The notes under the pieces: generated by a model
Told to the model about the DNA's origin: nothing
Databases searched by the model: none
What the model saw: the letters and a program-made list of their open reading frames with translations, nothing else
Shown here: piece by piece, positions 16,023 to 25,806 of the stretch
Layout of the letters: each line of letters starts with the position of its first letter
How positions within the stretch are numbered: the first letter of the stretch is position 1
Program-made: the position numbers and the translations under genes
Origin: Chloroflexota bacterium
GTDB taxonomy: Bacteria; Chloroflexota; UBA6077; FW602-bin22; JAMCYS01
Direction: 5' to 3'
Assembly (NCBI GenBank): GCA_023473795.1
Contig: JAMCYS010000015.1
Span: 23,183-87,182, forward strand
Length of the DNA: 64,000 nucleotides

Positions 16023-17030
16023 CTACCCCTTCTCCACCCGATGGACTATGGCCTCGGCCATCTCGCTGGTTCCTGCTTGGCCGCCGAGGTCGTAGGTGAC
16101 GTACCTGCCCTCGGCCAGCACCGATTCCAGCGCGCCCCGCACCCTCTGTGCCGCGGCCAGCTCGCCCAGATGCTCCAGCATCAAAGCCCCGGAGAGGATA
16201 ATCGCGGTCGGGTCGGCCCGATTCTGGCCCGCGTACTTGGGCGCGCTACCGTGCACCGGCTCGAACACCGCCGCCTCGTAGCCGATATTGGCCCCGGGCG
16301 CCACGCCCAGCCCGCCCACCAGACCGGCGCAGAGGTCGGACACGATGTCGCCGTACAGGTTCGGCAGGACCAGCACATCGTACAGCTCCGGTTTCTGCAC
16401 CAGCTGCATGCACATGTTATCGACTATGCGGTCCTCGAACTCGATCTGCGGGTAGTCGATCGCAACCTGCCGGCACGACTCCAGAAAGAGCCCGTCGCTG
16501 AGTTTCATTATATTCGCCTTGTGCACCGCCGTCACCTTCTGGCGGCCGTGCTTGACAGCGTAATCGAAGGCGAAGCGGCAGATCCGCTGGGAGGCGACGC
16601 GGGTGATTATCTTGATGCTCTCCGCGGCGTCCGGCGTGACCATGTGCTCGACGCCGGCGTAGAGGTCTTCCGTGTTCTCGCGGACCACCACCAGATCGAT
16701 GTCGCCGAAGCGGGTCTTCACTCCCTTGTAGGTTCTCGCAGGCCGCAGATTGGCGTACAGGTCGAGTTCCTTGCGCAGGGCTACGTTGACGCTGCGGAAG
16801 CCCGTCCCAATCGGAGTGGTAATGGGGCCTTTGAGGGCCACCCGGGTCCGGCGGATGGAGTCCAAAACGGCCGGCGGCAGGGGCGTGCCCATTTCGGAGA
16901 TCGTCTCCTCGCCCGCGCGTTGCACGTCCCAGTCGAACTGCACCCCGGTCGCCTCCAGCACCCGGCGCGCCGCCGCCGCGATCTCGGGGCCAATGCCGTC
17001 GCCGGGTATTAGCGTCACATCGTAGGGCAT
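16023..17030 (-). CDS. Isocitrate/isopropylmalate dehydrogenase family, probable NAD-dependent isocitrate dehydrogenase
   Basis: 335 aa from ATG 17030 (GAGGAG upstream). Beta-decarboxylating dehydrogenase motifs: [63 protein letters not shown] and the metal-binding signature [17 protein letters not shown], then [18 protein letters not shown]. The ENTEDLYAG form and length fit NAD-type isocitrate dehydrogenase (close to homoisocitrate and isopropylmalate enzymes). Operon context with KGOR and SucCD supports isocitrate as substrate. Confidence 0.88.
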   Translation of the reverse strand: MPYDVTLIPGDGIGPEIAAAARRVLEATGVQFDWDVQRAGEETISEMGTPLPPAVLDSIRRTRVALKGPITTPIGTGFRSVNVALRKELDLYANLRPARTYKGVKTRFGDIDLVVVRENTEDLYAGVEHMVTPDAAESIKIITRVASQRICRFAFDYAVKHGRQKVTAVHKANIMKLSDGLFLESCRQVAIDYPQIEFEDRIVDNMCMQLVQKPELYDVLVLPNLYGDIVSDLCAGLVGGLGVAPGANIGYEAAVFEPVHGSAPKYAGQNRADPTAIILSGALMLEHLGELAAAQRVRGALESVLAEGRYVTYDLGGQAGTSEMAEAIVHRVEKG

Positions 17031-17055
17031 CTCTCTCCTCATTCTCTGTGGTGAT

Positions 17056-17310
17056 CTATCCCCGTTTCCTGTGGGTTACGTTGATCGCGAAGTCGGGGCA
17101 GCGTATCTCGCACATGCCGCAGCTGGAGCAGCGGTCGGCGTCCAACAGGTACGGGCGATCCTCTTTGCCCATGGCGAGCGCCTTGGTAGGGCAGAACTCG
17201 ACGCAGATGCCGCAGCCCTTGCACCACTTGGCGAAGACCACGACGGGATCAGCCGTGGGCAGGCGTAACGCCTCTCCAACCTCCGATACCTTACCCTTGC
17301 CTGCCGGCAT
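17056..17310 (-). CDS. korD: 2x[4Fe-4S] ferredoxin-type delta subunit of KGOR
   Basis: 84 aa with two complete cluster-binding sets: [12 protein letters not shown] and [16 protein letters not shown] 17310 lies 3 nt after the sucD stop, so it is translationally coupled. It carries electrons from KorB to soluble ferredoxin. Small enough to be mistaken for a free ferredoxin, but position and [14 protein letters not shown] are those of the KorD/VorD subunit. Confidence 0.92.
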   Translation of the reverse strand: MPAGKGKVSEVGEALRLPTADPVVVFAKWCKGCGICVEFCPTKALAMGKEDRPYLLDADRCSSCGMCEIRCPDFAINVTHRKRG

Positions 17311-17313
17311 AAA

Positions 17314-18186
17314 CTACCTCCCTAGGGCTTTGCCCACCAGACCGGCCACTTCCGAGGGGTTCTCCGCCACGCGCACCCCCGCCTCGGCCAGAGCGCGCAT
17401 CTTCTCCGCCGCCGTGCCGGCGCCGCCGGAGATGATGGCCCCCGCGTGGCCCATGCGCTTGCCCGGCGGCGCCGTGCGCCCGGCGATGAAGCCCACCACC
17501 GGCTTGCTCATGCCAGTGGCCACGAACGTCGCCGCCTGCTCCTCGTCGCTGCCGCCAATCTCGCCGATCAAGACCACCGCCTCAGTAGCCGGGTCGGCCT
17601 CGAAGAGGGACAGGACGTCCACGAACGAGGTGCCGATGATCGGGTCACCGCCGATGCCCACGCAGGTCGTCTGCCCCAGTCCGCTCTGGCTCAGCTGGTT
17701 GACCACCTCGTAGGTCAAAGTGCCACTGCGCGAGACCAGGCCCACGGGCCCCGGGCGCGTGATGTGGCCTGGCATTATACCCACTTTTGCCTGCTCTGAG
17801 GTAATTAGACCCGGGCAATTCGGCCCGATCAGTCGCACGCCCCTGTCGACGGCATAGTGGTAGACGCGCAGCATGTCCAGAGTGGGAATGCCCTCGGTGA
17901 TACAGACGATCAGACCGATGCCGGCGTCCACTTCCTCGATGATGGCATCAGGGGCGAAAGGCGCGGGCACGAAGATGACTGAGGTATTAGCGCCGGTGGC
18001 GCGCACGGCATCCTTGGCGGTGTCGAAGACCGGCACGTCGGCCAGCTGCTGCCCGCCCCGCCCGGGGGTGACCCCAGCCACCACGTTGGTGCCGTAGGCC
18101 AGCATCTGTCTGGTGTGAAACTCGCCCTCTCGTCCGGTGATGCCCTGCACCAGGAGTCGGGTCGTCTTGTCTATGAGAATACTCAT
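17314..18186 (-). CDS. sucD: Succinyl-CoA synthetase alpha subunit
   Basis: 290 aa. CoA-binding Rossmann domain ([31 protein letters not shown]), GPNCPGLI, and the phosphohistidine motif [14 protein letters not shown] near residue 245. Makes ATP (or GTP) from succinyl-CoA, or runs backward. Overlaps sucC by 4 nt (ATGA). Confidence 0.96.
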   Translation of the reverse strand: MSILIDKTTRLLVQGITGREGEFHTRQMLAYGTNVVAGVTPGRGGQQLADVPVFDTAKDAVRATGANTSVIFVPAPFAPDAIIEEVDAGIGLIVCITEGIPTLDMLRVYHYAVDRGVRLIGPNCPGLITSEQAKVGIMPGHITRPGPVGLVSRSGTLTYEVVNQLSQSGLGQTTCVGIGGDPIIGTSFVDVLSLFEADPATEAVVLIGEIGGSDEEQAATFVATGMSKPVVGFIAGRTAPPGKRMGHAGAIISGGAGTAAEKMRALAEAGVRVAENPSEVAGLVGKALGR

Positions 18187-19313
18187 TGCCGACTGACCTC
18201 CACCACGCGCGCCGCCGCTTCGTCCATACTCTGGGCGGCGATCAATTCAGCCTGCCGCAAGATCTCCCGGCCCTCCTCTTCGTTGGTGCCCACCAGGCGT
18301 ACGACCATCGGCACCCGTCTGCTCACCTGGCCGAGGGCGCTGACGATGCCCCTGGCCACCTCGTCGCAGCGAGTGATTCCGCCAAAAATGTTGAAGAGCA
18401 CGGCCTTGACGTTGACATCGCTGAGGATGATGGCCAGCGCCGCCGCGACCGTCTCGGCCTTGGCACCGCCGCCGATGTCGAGGAAGTTGGCCGGCGCGCC
18501 CCCCTTCAGCTTGATCACGTCCATGGTCGCCATCGCCAGGCCGGCCCCGTTGACCACGCAGCCGATGTTGCCGTCGAGCTTGACGTAGCTGATGCCCTTC
18601 TCCCGCGCCTCGCGCTCAAAGGGGTCCTCGGCCGAGAGATCGCGCAGCTGCTCGAAGGAATGGCGCCAAGCGGCGTTGTCGTCGAGCACCATCTTGGCGT
18701 CCAGCGCCCAAATGGCGCCCTTGTCGGTGGTGACCAGCGGGTTGATCTCGACCAGACTGGCGTCCCACTCCACCAGCGACTGGTACAGCGCCCTGGCGAC
18801 TCTCGTAAAGTCGCGCAGGTAGGACTTGGGGAGATCCATAGCCAGGGCCAACTCCCTGGCCTGGTAGTCAAAGAGCCCCAGGAAGGGGTCGGCCTCCACC
18901 CGCACGATCTTCTCGGGGTGCTGCCTGGCCACCTCCTCGATCTCCACGCCGCCCTCGTTGCTGGCCATCAAGATCACGCGCTTGCTGCCGCGGTCGACGA
19001 CGGCGCTCAGGTAGTACTCCCGGCGGATGTCCACGGCCTCGCTCACCAGCACGCGCCGCACGGTGTGGCCCTTGATGTCCATACCCAGAATCTGCCCGGC
19101 GGCCGCCTCGGCCTCCTGGGGTGACCGCGCCAACTTGACGCCCCCCGCCTTTCCCCTGCCCCCCACCAGCACCTGAGCTTTGACGACCACGGGCTGGCCG
19201 AACTCGGCGGCGATTTCGCGCGCTTCGGCCGGGCTGGCCGCCACGCGGAAGCGCGGAATCGGCAGCCCGTGGGGAGCCAGCAGCTCTTTAGCCTGATACT
19301 CGTGGATATTCAA
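18183..19313 (-). CDS. sucC: Succinyl-CoA synthetase beta subunit
   Basis: 376 aa. N-terminal ATP-grasp domain begins [20 protein letters not shown], with [16 protein letters not shown]. The C-terminal ligase domain has [29 protein letters not shown], and [14 protein letters not shown]. First gene of the seven-gene operon sucC-sucD-korD-icd-korA-korB-korC. Upstream a TATAAT lies at 19431-19436. Confidence 0.96.
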   Translation of the reverse strand: MNIHEYQAKELLAPHGLPIPRFRVAASPAEAREIAAEFGQPVVVKAQVLVGGRGKAGGVKLARSPQEAEAAAGQILGMDIKGHTVRRVLVSEAVDIRREYYLSAVVDRGSKRVILMASNEGGVEIEEVARQHPEKIVRVEADPFLGLFDYQARELALAMDLPKSYLRDFTRVARALYQSLVEWDASLVEINPLVTTDKGAIWALDAKMVLDDNAAWRHSFEQLRDLSAEDPFEREAREKGISYVKLDGNIGCVVNGAGLAMATMDVIKLKGGAPANFLDIGGGAKAETVAAALAIILSDVNVKAVLFNIFGGITRCDEVARGIVSALGQVSRRVPMVVRLVGTNEEEGREILRQAELIAAQSMDEAAARVVEVSRQ

Positions 19314-19430
19314 GGCGCCTCTCCTCAGTCAAAATCGCCCGCACCGGCTATGGCGCGGGCTGACAGCTGATAGACTTACAGGCCCTTCGCTCGGGCGCTT
19401 GACGAGCCGGCCCGGGCCATCTCTCCATTG

Positions 19431-19436
19431 ATTATA
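19431..19436 (-). promoter_or_regulatory. Extended -10 promoter candidate of the suc-kor operon
   Basis: Minus strand TGC-TATAAT about 118 nt before sucC, with no clear -35. The TGC-TATAAT form also occurs before ftsH. Confidence 0.5.
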
Positions 19437-19568
19437 GCACGAAACGGCCGGCCGACCCCGAGCGAGAGCGCTAAGCAGGGCTGGCGCCGAAGGCAGCGGC
19501 GCAGCCTGCTGCGGAGAAGACACGGGCGAGAGATGACCCGCTCCGACTCCTTACCCCCGCTCACGCGT

Positions 19569-19597
19569 TTGACCGGGCGCTGAGCAACCCCTACAAT
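19569..19597 (+). promoter_or_regulatory. Promoter of the thioesterase gene
   Basis: TTGACC - 17 nt - TACAAT followed by GCC, 30 nt before the GTG start. Confidence 0.7.
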
Positions 19598-19626
19598 GCC
19601 TCCTGAACCCCGTTCAGGAGGCAACC

Positions 19627-20055
19627 GTGACCGAAGCCAAGACGCCGCACGACCAGACCCTGGCCGCCCGCATCCACGACTCGGCCATCTACAAGTTGCT
19701 GGGGATGCGCCTGGAATCGCTCGGCGCCGGCCAGTCGCGCATCAGCCTGCCCGTGGACGCGCGCTTCCACCAGCTGCAGGGGGCGGTGCACGGCGGCATC
19801 ACGGCGACGTTGGTCGATTCCTGCGTGGGCACCGCCCTTCTGACGCTCGTGCCCCTTGGCTATCGCGCTCTCACCGTGGAAATGAAGTTGAACTACCTGG
19901 CGCCGGTGGTAGAGGGCGAGCTCGTGGGCGAGGGCCGGATAGTGCATAAAGGTGGCCGTCTCGCGTTGGGAGAGGCGGAGGTGCGCGACGGCACTGGACA
20001 ACTTATCGCCAAAGGCCTCGTTACCTACATGGCGCTGCCGCCGCCGAAGGACTGA
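19627..20055 (+). CDS. PaaI-type hotdog-fold acyl-CoA thioesterase
   Basis: 142 aa from GTG with AGGAGG upstream. Single hotdog domain: FHQLQGAVHGGITATLVDSCVGTA (the HGG motif and the helix carrying the catalytic Asp), LTVEMKLNYLAPVVEGELVGEG, and a C-terminal strand AKGLVTYMAL. Hydrolyses acyl- or aryl-CoA thioesters in the cytoplasm; the PaaI name does not prove phenylacetate metabolism and no paa genes are near. Monocistronic and convergent with the QueG-like remnant. Confidence 0.9.
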   Translation: MTEAKTPHDQTLAARIHDSAIYKLLGMRLESLGAGQSRISLPVDARFHQLQGAVHGGITATLVDSCVGTALLTLVPLGYRALTVEMKLNYLAPVVEGELVGEGRIVHKGGRLALGEAEVRDGTGQLIAKGLVTYMALPPPKD

Positions 20056-20083
20056 GAAGCGGTCGCGTCATTTACTGACCTGC

Positions 20084-20473
20084 CTATGCCTCATTTCCTT
20101 GCCACTCGCCGTGGCTACCATCACAGGCAAGGACGCAGCGCCCGCACACCTTATAGCCCACCGCCTTCTCTCGGTACTGCATGTAGCGGTCGCAAAGATC
20201 GGCCTGGAAACGGACCTCGCGCGCGTCCCCGGGCCGGAACTCGACCCCAGTGAAAGCGCGTGGGGGGCAGGCCTCGAGGCAGGCGTTGCAGTCGCCGCGG
20301 CGGCCCGCGACCGGCAAGTCCACGGGCAGGTCGGCGTCGGTTAGCACCGTGGCAAAGCGCACCCGCGCGCCGTACTGAGGCGTGACCAGCAGGCAGCTCT
20401 TGCCGATGAAGCCGAGCCCGCCTAGATGAGCGGCCAGCTTCGTTGGACCGCGCGGGCAAGGCGTGCGGTATCG
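20084..20473 (-). pseudogene. 5'-truncated QueG-like double [4Fe-4S] protein remnant
   Basis: The open frame after an in-frame TAG at 20474-20476 reads KLAAHLGGLGFIGKSCLLVTPQYGARVRFATV. Cluster-binding Cys sets CNACLEACPPRAF and CGRCVLACDGSHG follow, ending at 20084. This is the C-terminal third of the epoxyqueuosine-reductase-like/4Fe-4S double-cluster family. The N-terminal cobalamin-binding part (well over 100 residues) is missing: upstream sequence is intergenic and holds the act promoter. The track gives a 92-aa piece from an internal GTG. Most likely a decayed gene cut by rearrangement; a short functional ferredoxin-like product is possible. Confidence 0.65.
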
Positions 20474-20490
20474 CTAATTCACTAGGCAGC

Positions 20491-20518
20491 TTGACACATT
20501 GGTTATCCGGTTTATTAT
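20491..20518 (+). promoter_or_regulatory. Promoter candidate of the act cluster
   Basis: TTGACA - 16 nt - TATTAT in an unusually AT-rich stretch, about 260 nt upstream of actA. The 20520-20779 leader holds no gene that I can see. Confidence 0.6.
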
Positions 20519-20779
20519 GAAATCAGGGGGTTGTCGCTTACCTGTGCGTCATACCTGCGCCCAGACGCTGGCGCGGGGCCAAGCTCGTTCGCTTGGCACG
20601 TTTCCTGCCGCTAAGTCGCCTGGACAACTATCAACCGTTTGGGCCAGTCTCGGGTCACTAGATTCTCTGTGTGTTAGCCGGCGACGGCCCCGCCTGTTTC
20701 TCGGTGGACAATGACCAGAGGGCCGGGTTGCACGGCAGCGGGTTCAAACTCACGTGGGGGGTCGATAGGTGTTAGAGCT

Positions 20780-21307
20780 ATGCGCGGCAACTTGACGAAA
20801 GCCCTGCTAGCGGTCGCGGTTCTCGTCGTCGTGGGTGTTGCCGGGCTGTACCTGCTGACGGGACGCAGCAGCGCAGCCGCGACGCAACCAATTGCCTTCA
20901 GCCACAAGAACCACAACATCACCCGCCAGATCGCTTGCGAGTACTGCCACACGAACGCCCAGGTGGGCTACATTGCCCAGATTCCGCCGGTGGAGACCTG
21001 CTACGGCTGTCACCGGACCGTGGGCACCGCGAGCACTGACCCCTTCATCAAGAGCGAGACCCAGAAGATCCGCAATGCCTACGAGCAGAACCAGCCCATC
21101 CTCTGGAACCGCCTCTGGTTCGTGCCCGAGCACGTGGTCTTCGCCCATCAACCGCATATCACCTCTGGGGTCCAGTGTCTGGACTGCCACGCCCAGAACA
21201 ACCCGCCGGAGCTGTGGTTCCAGTCGTACCGGCCGGGGATGGCCTGGTGCATCACCTGTCACGCGGGCCATGGCGCCGGCACAGACTGCTGGACTTGTCA
21301 CAAGTGA
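20780..21307 (+). CDS. actA: Pentahaem cytochrome c, ACIII ActA-like
   Basis: 175 aa. N-terminal signal-anchor (LLAVAVLVVVGVAGLYLL), then five CxxCH haem sites: CEYCH, CYGCH, CLDCH, CITCH, CWTCH. Number of haems, length and gene order match ActA of Alternative Complex III. The ATG at 20780 is chosen so that the signal sequence is N-terminal (the track start is 23 codons earlier). It faces the periplasm and passes electrons from quinol oxidation toward ActE or a soluble cytochrome. ActB1 follows after 13 nt. Confidence 0.85.
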   Translation: MRGNLTKALLAVAVLVVVGVAGLYLLTGRSSAAATQPIAFSHKNHNITRQIACEYCHTNAQVGYIAQIPPVETCYGCHRTVGTASTDPFIKSETQKIRNAYEQNQPILWNRLWFVPEHVVFAHQPHITSGVQCLDCHAQNNPPELWFQSYRPGMAWCITCHAGHGAGTDCWTCHK

Positions 21308-21320
21308 GGTACGAAGCGAG

Positions 21321-23549
21321 ATGAAGCGGCGCGATTTCCTCAAACTCTCGGCCTTCTCGGCTGCCAGCAGCCTGGCCCTGACCTCGTGCGTCAACGCGAG
21401 CATACCCATTGAGGCGCCAGTGCAAATGCCCGAGGACCACCCGGTTGATAGCGAGCTCTTATACGCCAGCGCCTGCGGCTTCTGCGGCGGCGGCTGCGGC
21501 ATCGTTGTCCGCAATGTGGCCGGGCGGGCGCGCAAGATCGAAGGCAACCCCGAGCACCCGGTCAACCGCGGTACCCTTTGCGCCCGGGGGCAAGCCGGGT
21601 TGCAGCTGCTTTACAACATCGACCGTATCCAGGGACCATTGCGCCGGCTCGGCGACAAGGGAACGGGCGTTTTCAACAAGGTGGACTGGAACCTGGCCCT
21701 GCAGGAGGCGGCCAACAATCTGGGCACGGCCGCCGGGCGCGGTGCCGGCTCGGTGCTCTTCCTTTCCGGCCGGGGCGACGGCCAAACGGCACTGCTGGCC
21801 GACAAGTTCGCCAAGGCGTTGGGCGGACCGGGACTGGTGTACTTACCCCCTTTCGGCGAAGCCAGCGCGGTGGTTCGGCAGGCAAATCGCGCCGTCTACG
21901 GCATAGATGGCCCCGTCTACTACGACCTGGCCGACGCCGACTATGTCCTCTCATTTGGCGCGGACCTGTTCGGCAGCGGTTCCGCCTCGGTGCTCTACGA
22001 CCGTGCCTACGGCGCCATGCGCCAGGGGCGGCCGGGACGCCGGGGGAGGTTGGTGCAAATTGAGCCACGGATGTCGCTTACCGGCGCCAATGCCGACCGC
22101 TGGCTATCACCGAACCCCGGCACAGAGGGTGCGCTGGCCCTGGGCATAGCCAACGCCATCCTAGCCGCCAACCCCCAGATCAATGTCGGTGGCTTGACGG
22201 CGGCCGATATCTCCGCCTGGAAGGGTGCGCTGCAGAATTATTCACCCGACAACGTAGCCCGCATTACGGGCCTCCCGGCCAGCCAAATCAGCCAGCTCGC
22301 CCAGGACTTCGCCAACGCGCGACCGGGCCTGGCAGTCGCGGGCGGGCCGGCGCTGGGGCACGGCAATGGCTTGAGCACGCAGGTGGCCGTCAACATCTTG
22401 AACCTGCTGGCCGGCAACGTCGGCCAGCCCGGCGGCGTGCGTCCTGCCCCTCAACTCGGCCTGAGTGACCAGCTGCAGGCGGTACCGCCGTCGTTCCGTG
22501 ATCTGCAAACGGTCTTTGACAACATGCGGTCCGGTAAGGTGGCGGCGCTACTGCTATACGAGGCTAACCCGGCGTACACTCTGCCCTTCTTGAATGCCAG
22601 CGAGGCGCTGGGCAAGGTGCCCTTCATCCTCAGCTTCAACAACTTCGTGGACGATTCCACTGCTTACGCCGACCTGGTTCTGCCTGATCATACCTACCTC
22701 GAAAGCTGGGATACGCGCGTGCCGACACTCAGCGCCGACCAGGCGGTGTTGACGGTGCAGCAGCCGGCGGTCAACCCGATGTACGATACCCGCGGCACGG
22801 CCGACGTCATTCTCGCCCTCGCCAAGACCATCGGCGGGGCAGCTGCCCAGGCGCTACCCTGGGGCACTATTAACGACGTGCTGAACAACGTGGCCGATCA
22901 GATCCAGAAAGCCAACCGCGGTTCCGTCAAGGGGGGCTCGGCGGCGGAGGTCTGGCAGATGGTGGTGCAACACGGCGGCTGGTGGGACAACCCGCCAGCG
23001 CCGACACCCCTCGCGCCCGACCGGCAGGCCACCGTGAGCGCCTTGCGTTTCGACGCGCCCCGCTTCGAGGGCGACGCCACGGCTTACCCAATGTTGCTGC
23101 AGGTGTACGAGTCTCCGGTCTTCGGCGAATGGCGCGGCGCCAGCGTGCCCTGGCTGCAGGAGTTGCCCGACCAGATGACGACTGCCATCTGGTGCTCCTG
23201 GGCCGAGCTCAATCCCCAGACGGCCGCCCAGATGGGGTTGCAGCAAGGCGACCCAGTGACTGTAGCCACGCCGCGCGGACAGGTGTCGGTGCCCGTCTTC
23301 TTGAACCCAGGCCTCAGGCCGGACGTGGTGGCGATGCCCACAGGGCAGGGCCACGCCAACTACACGCGCTACGCCGCCAAACGAGGAGTCAATCCCCTGA
23401 CCTTGCTCGCCCCCAGTGTGGAAGCGGGGGCCGGCGGGTTTGCCTACGCGGCCACTCGCGCCAAAGTCAGCAGGTCTAGCGCTGCCGAGAGACTGATCGA
23501 GTTTGAAGGCAATAGTTCCCGGTTGCCCGGCAGGGCCTTCTTCGAGTAG
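21321..23549 (+). CDS. actB1: Molybdopterin-oxidoreductase-like subunit, ACIII ActB1-like
   Basis: 742 aa from ATG 21321. Tat signal MKRRDFLKLSAFS ending at LTSC. A Cys set typical of catalytic Mo/W-bisPGD enzymes follows (ACGFCGGGC ... GTLCARG), and then the fold of the family: VLFLSGRGDGQTALLADK, NVGQPGGVRPAP, VDDSTAYADLVLPDHTYLESWD, and C-terminal DPVTVATPRGQV. I see no obvious Cys, Sec, Ser or Asp metal ligand at the usual place (GEASAVVRQANRAVYG). In characterised ACIII the FeS part is fused on; here it is the next gene. ActB1 without Mo fits the context, but the retained N-terminal Cys set is noteworthy. Confidence 0.8.
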   Translation: MKRRDFLKLSAFSAASSLALTSCVNASIPIEAPVQMPEDHPVDSELLYASACGFCGGGCGIVVRNVAGRARKIEGNPEHPVNRGTLCARGQAGLQLLYNIDRIQGPLRRLGDKGTGVFNKVDWNLALQEAANNLGTAAGRGAGSVLFLSGRGDGQTALLADKFAKALGGPGLVYLPPFGEASAVVRQANRAVYGIDGPVYYDLADADYVLSFGADLFGSGSASVLYDRAYGAMRQGRPGRRGRLVQIEPRMSLTGANADRWLSPNPGTEGALALGIANAILAANPQINVGGLTAADISAWKGALQNYSPDNVARITGLPASQISQLAQDFANARPGLAVAGGPALGHGNGLSTQVAVNILNLLAGNVGQPGGVRPAPQLGLSDQLQAVPPSFRDLQTVFDNMRSGKVAALLLYEANPAYTLPFLNASEALGKVPFILSFNNFVDDSTAYADLVLPDHTYLESWDTRVPTLSADQAVLTVQQPAVNPMYDTRGTADVILALAKTIGGAAAQALPWGTINDVLNNVADQIQKANRGSVKGGSAAEVWQMVVQHGGWWDNPPAPTPLAPDRQATVSALRFDAPRFEGDATAYPMLLQVYESPVFGEWRGASVPWLQELPDQMTTAIWCSWAELNPQTAAQMGLQQGDPVTVATPRGQVSVPVFLNPGLRPDVVAMPTGQGHANYTRYAAKRGVNPLTLLAPSVEAGAGGFAYAATRAKVSRSSAAERLIEFEGNSSRLPGRAFFE

Positions 23550-23577
23550 GCCGAGGTCAGGGGAAAGGAGCAGTCTA

Positions 23578-24378
23578 GTGCCTGATCCGAGTTCCGGTAC
23601 TCGCAAATGGGGAATGGTCATAGATCTCGACCGCTGCAACGGCTGTGAGGCCTGCGTGGTCGCCTGCCGGGTGGAGAACAACGTCGCCGTCGCGGGCGCC
23701 GACGAATGCGGCAAGGGCCGGCAAGCCTATTGGATCCGGGTGGAGCGGTATTGGCACGGGGAGTTCCCAAACGTGCGGGCCAGTTTCATGCCCATTCTCT
23801 GCCAGCAATGTCAGAACGCGCCCTGCGAGCCTGTTTGTCCGGTGTATGCTTCCTATCACGACCGCGCCGAGCAGGTCAACGCGCAGATCTACAACCGCTG
23901 CATCGGCACCCGCTACTGCGCTAACAACTGCCCGTACTACGTGCGCTTCTTCAACTGGTTCGATTACTGGTTCGACCCGGTGGTGCCTACGATCAACGTG
24001 GCCTATACCAACCCGATGCGCATGGGCCTCAACCTGGATCCGCGCCGCAACCAACTCAACCCGGACGTCACGGTGCGCAGCCGGGGCGTCATGGAGAAGT
24101 GTACTTTCTGCATCCAGCGGATCCGCAGGGCTAGGTTGGACGTGATCAAACAGGGCGGCTTCCAGAGCGCGGACGGCATCGAACACGTCAAGGTCCCGGA
24201 CGGAGCTGTGCAGCCTGCCTGCGTGCAAACTTGCCCGACGGGGGCCCTGGTCTTCGGCGACCTCAGCGATCCCGAGAGCGCCGTTTCGAAGCTGGCGACC
24301 AGCGAGAGACGGTTCCGGCTGCTTGAGGAGCTTGGCACCGAGCCGGTGGTGATCTATCTCAAGGAGCTACGGCCGTGA
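23578..24378 (+). CDS. actB2: Four-cluster FeS protein, ACIII ActB2/PsrB-like
   Basis: 266 aa from GTG 23578 (AAAGGAG 7 nt upstream; the track start is too early). Cluster-binding Cys groups are CNGCEACVVAC, CQQCQNAPCEPVCP, CIGTRYCANNCP, CTFCIQRI and ACVQTCPTGA, enough for three to four cubane-type clusters. Transfers electrons between the NrfD-like quinone site of ActC and ActB1/ActA. Separate from ActB1, as in PSR-like enzymes, while in typical ACIII the two are one chain. The stop overlaps the actC GTG (GTGA). Confidence 0.88.
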   Translation: MPDPSSGTRKWGMVIDLDRCNGCEACVVACRVENNVAVAGADECGKGRQAYWIRVERYWHGEFPNVRASFMPILCQQCQNAPCEPVCPVYASYHDRAEQVNAQIYNRCIGTRYCANNCPYYVRFFNWFDYWFDPVVPTINVAYTNPMRMGLNLDPRRNQLNPDVTVRSRGVMEKCTFCIQRIRRARLDVIKQGGFQSADGIEHVKVPDGAVQPACVQTCPTGALVFGDLSDPESAVSKLATSERRFRLLEELGTEPVVIYLKELRP

Positions 24379-25742
24379 GAGAGGAACCGGTCCATATCAG
24401 CGACGCCCAGATCAACGAAGACCTCACGCGCTCGTTGCGCCGTCCCAGCCTCCTTTTCGTATTGGTCATCCTTGCCCTACTGGTTGTGCTGGGGGTGGGC
24501 GTGATCCTTTACGTGTACATGGTGCTTAGCGGCATGGGCGTGGCCGGTATCAACCGCCCGGTGCAGTGGGGCCTGTTCATCGCCAGCTTCGTCTTCTGGA
24601 TCGGCCTTTCCCACTCGGGCACGCTAATCTCGGCCATTCTGCGCCTGACGCAAGCCGAGTGGCGGCGGCCCATCACCAGGGGCGCCGAGGCGATGACCGT
24701 GTTTACAGTGGCCATGGGTGCCCTCTACCCTCTCATCCACCTGGGGCGCGTCTGGAAGTTCTACTACATCATCCCCATCCCCGACGGCCGCGGCCTGTGG
24801 CCAAACTTCCGCTCTCCGCTGGTGTGGGACTTCATGGCCATAACCACCTACCTCACCGGTAGCCTGCTCTATCTGTACTTGCCGATGGTGCCAGATATGG
24901 CCGTGCTGCGCGACCGGTCCACCGGTCTACGCCGGCAGCTGTACACCCTGCTGTCGCTGGGCTGGCGGGGCACCGAGCAGGAGTGGCGCCACCTGCACCG
25001 GACACTGGGCGTATTCATGGTAGTGATTCTGCCCGTCGCCGTGTCAGTACACTCCATCGTCTCCTGGGACTTCGCGATGGCCATAGCGCCGCCTACGTGG
25101 CACTCGACCATCTTCGCGCCCTACTTCGTCGCTGGCGCCATCTACTCAGGCCTGGCGCTGGTGGTGACGATCATGTGGTTGCTGCGCTGGGGCTTCCATC
25201 TGGAGAACTACCTGCGGGCCGACCAGTTCAACAACCTCGGCAAGATGCTCTTCATGATGTCCATCATCTGGTTCTACTTCTGGTTCTCGGATGCCCTCAC
25301 GACTTGGTACGGCCGCGTGCCGGCTGAGTTCGAGACGCTACGGCAGACGATACTGGGGCCGTTTCTGCCCTTCTTCGTCACTATGATCCTCTGCAACTTC
25401 GTCATCCCCTTCGCGACTCTGGGCTTCCGCCGCGTGCGGACGACGGCCGTCGGCTTCGTCGTGTCGCTGTTGATCAACGTGGGGATGTACTGCGAACGCT
25501 TCCTAATCGTGGTGCCGGGCCTGGCGCACGGCCGCCTGCCCTTCAACTGGCGCGACTACGCGCCGACCTACGTCGAGATCGGGATCATCGCCGCCACGTT
25601 TGCCGGCTTCATTCTCTTGTACCTGCTCTTCACCAGATTCTTTCCGGCCGTCGCCATCTGGGAGATCAAAGAGGGGCAGTTGTTGCGCTCGACGCGGGAC
25701 GTGGCCGGCGTGAAGCTGCCGACAATCACGAGGACCGAGTGA
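24375..25742 (+). CDS. actC: NrfD/PsrC-family quinol-binding membrane subunit, ActC-like
   Basis: 455 aa with about ten transmembrane helices. Conserved family segments are INRPVQWGLFIASFVFWIGLSHSGTLISA (quinone-site His), AEAMTVFTVAMGALYPLIHLGR, WHSTIFAPYFVAGAIYSGLAL and ADQFNNLGKMLFMMSIIW. Oxidises menaquinol at the periplasmic side and hands electrons to ActB2. ACIII usually has a second homologue, ActF; none is present here. Confidence 0.9.
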   Translation: MREEPVHISDAQINEDLTRSLRRPSLLFVLVILALLVVLGVGVILYVYMVLSGMGVAGINRPVQWGLFIASFVFWIGLSHSGTLISAILRLTQAEWRRPITRGAEAMTVFTVAMGALYPLIHLGRVWKFYYIIPIPDGRGLWPNFRSPLVWDFMAITTYLTGSLLYLYLPMVPDMAVLRDRSTGLRRQLYTLLSLGWRGTEQEWRHLHRTLGVFMVVILPVAVSVHSIVSWDFAMAIAPPTWHSTIFAPYFVAGAIYSGLALVVTIMWLLRWGFHLENYLRADQFNNLGKMLFMMSIIWFYFWFSDALTTWYGRVPAEFETLRQTILGPFLPFFVTMILCNFVIPFATLGFRRVRTTAVGFVVSLLINVGMYCERFLIVVPGLAHGRLPFNWRDYAPTYVEIGIIAATFAGFILLYLLFTRFFPAVAIWEIKEGQLLRSTRDVAGVKLPTITRTE

Positions 25743-25806
25743 TGGGCCAGCAGCAGCGAGCGGCAACCGGCAGGTACGCGCCCGCGGGCGCGAGCGGGAG
25801 GAGACG

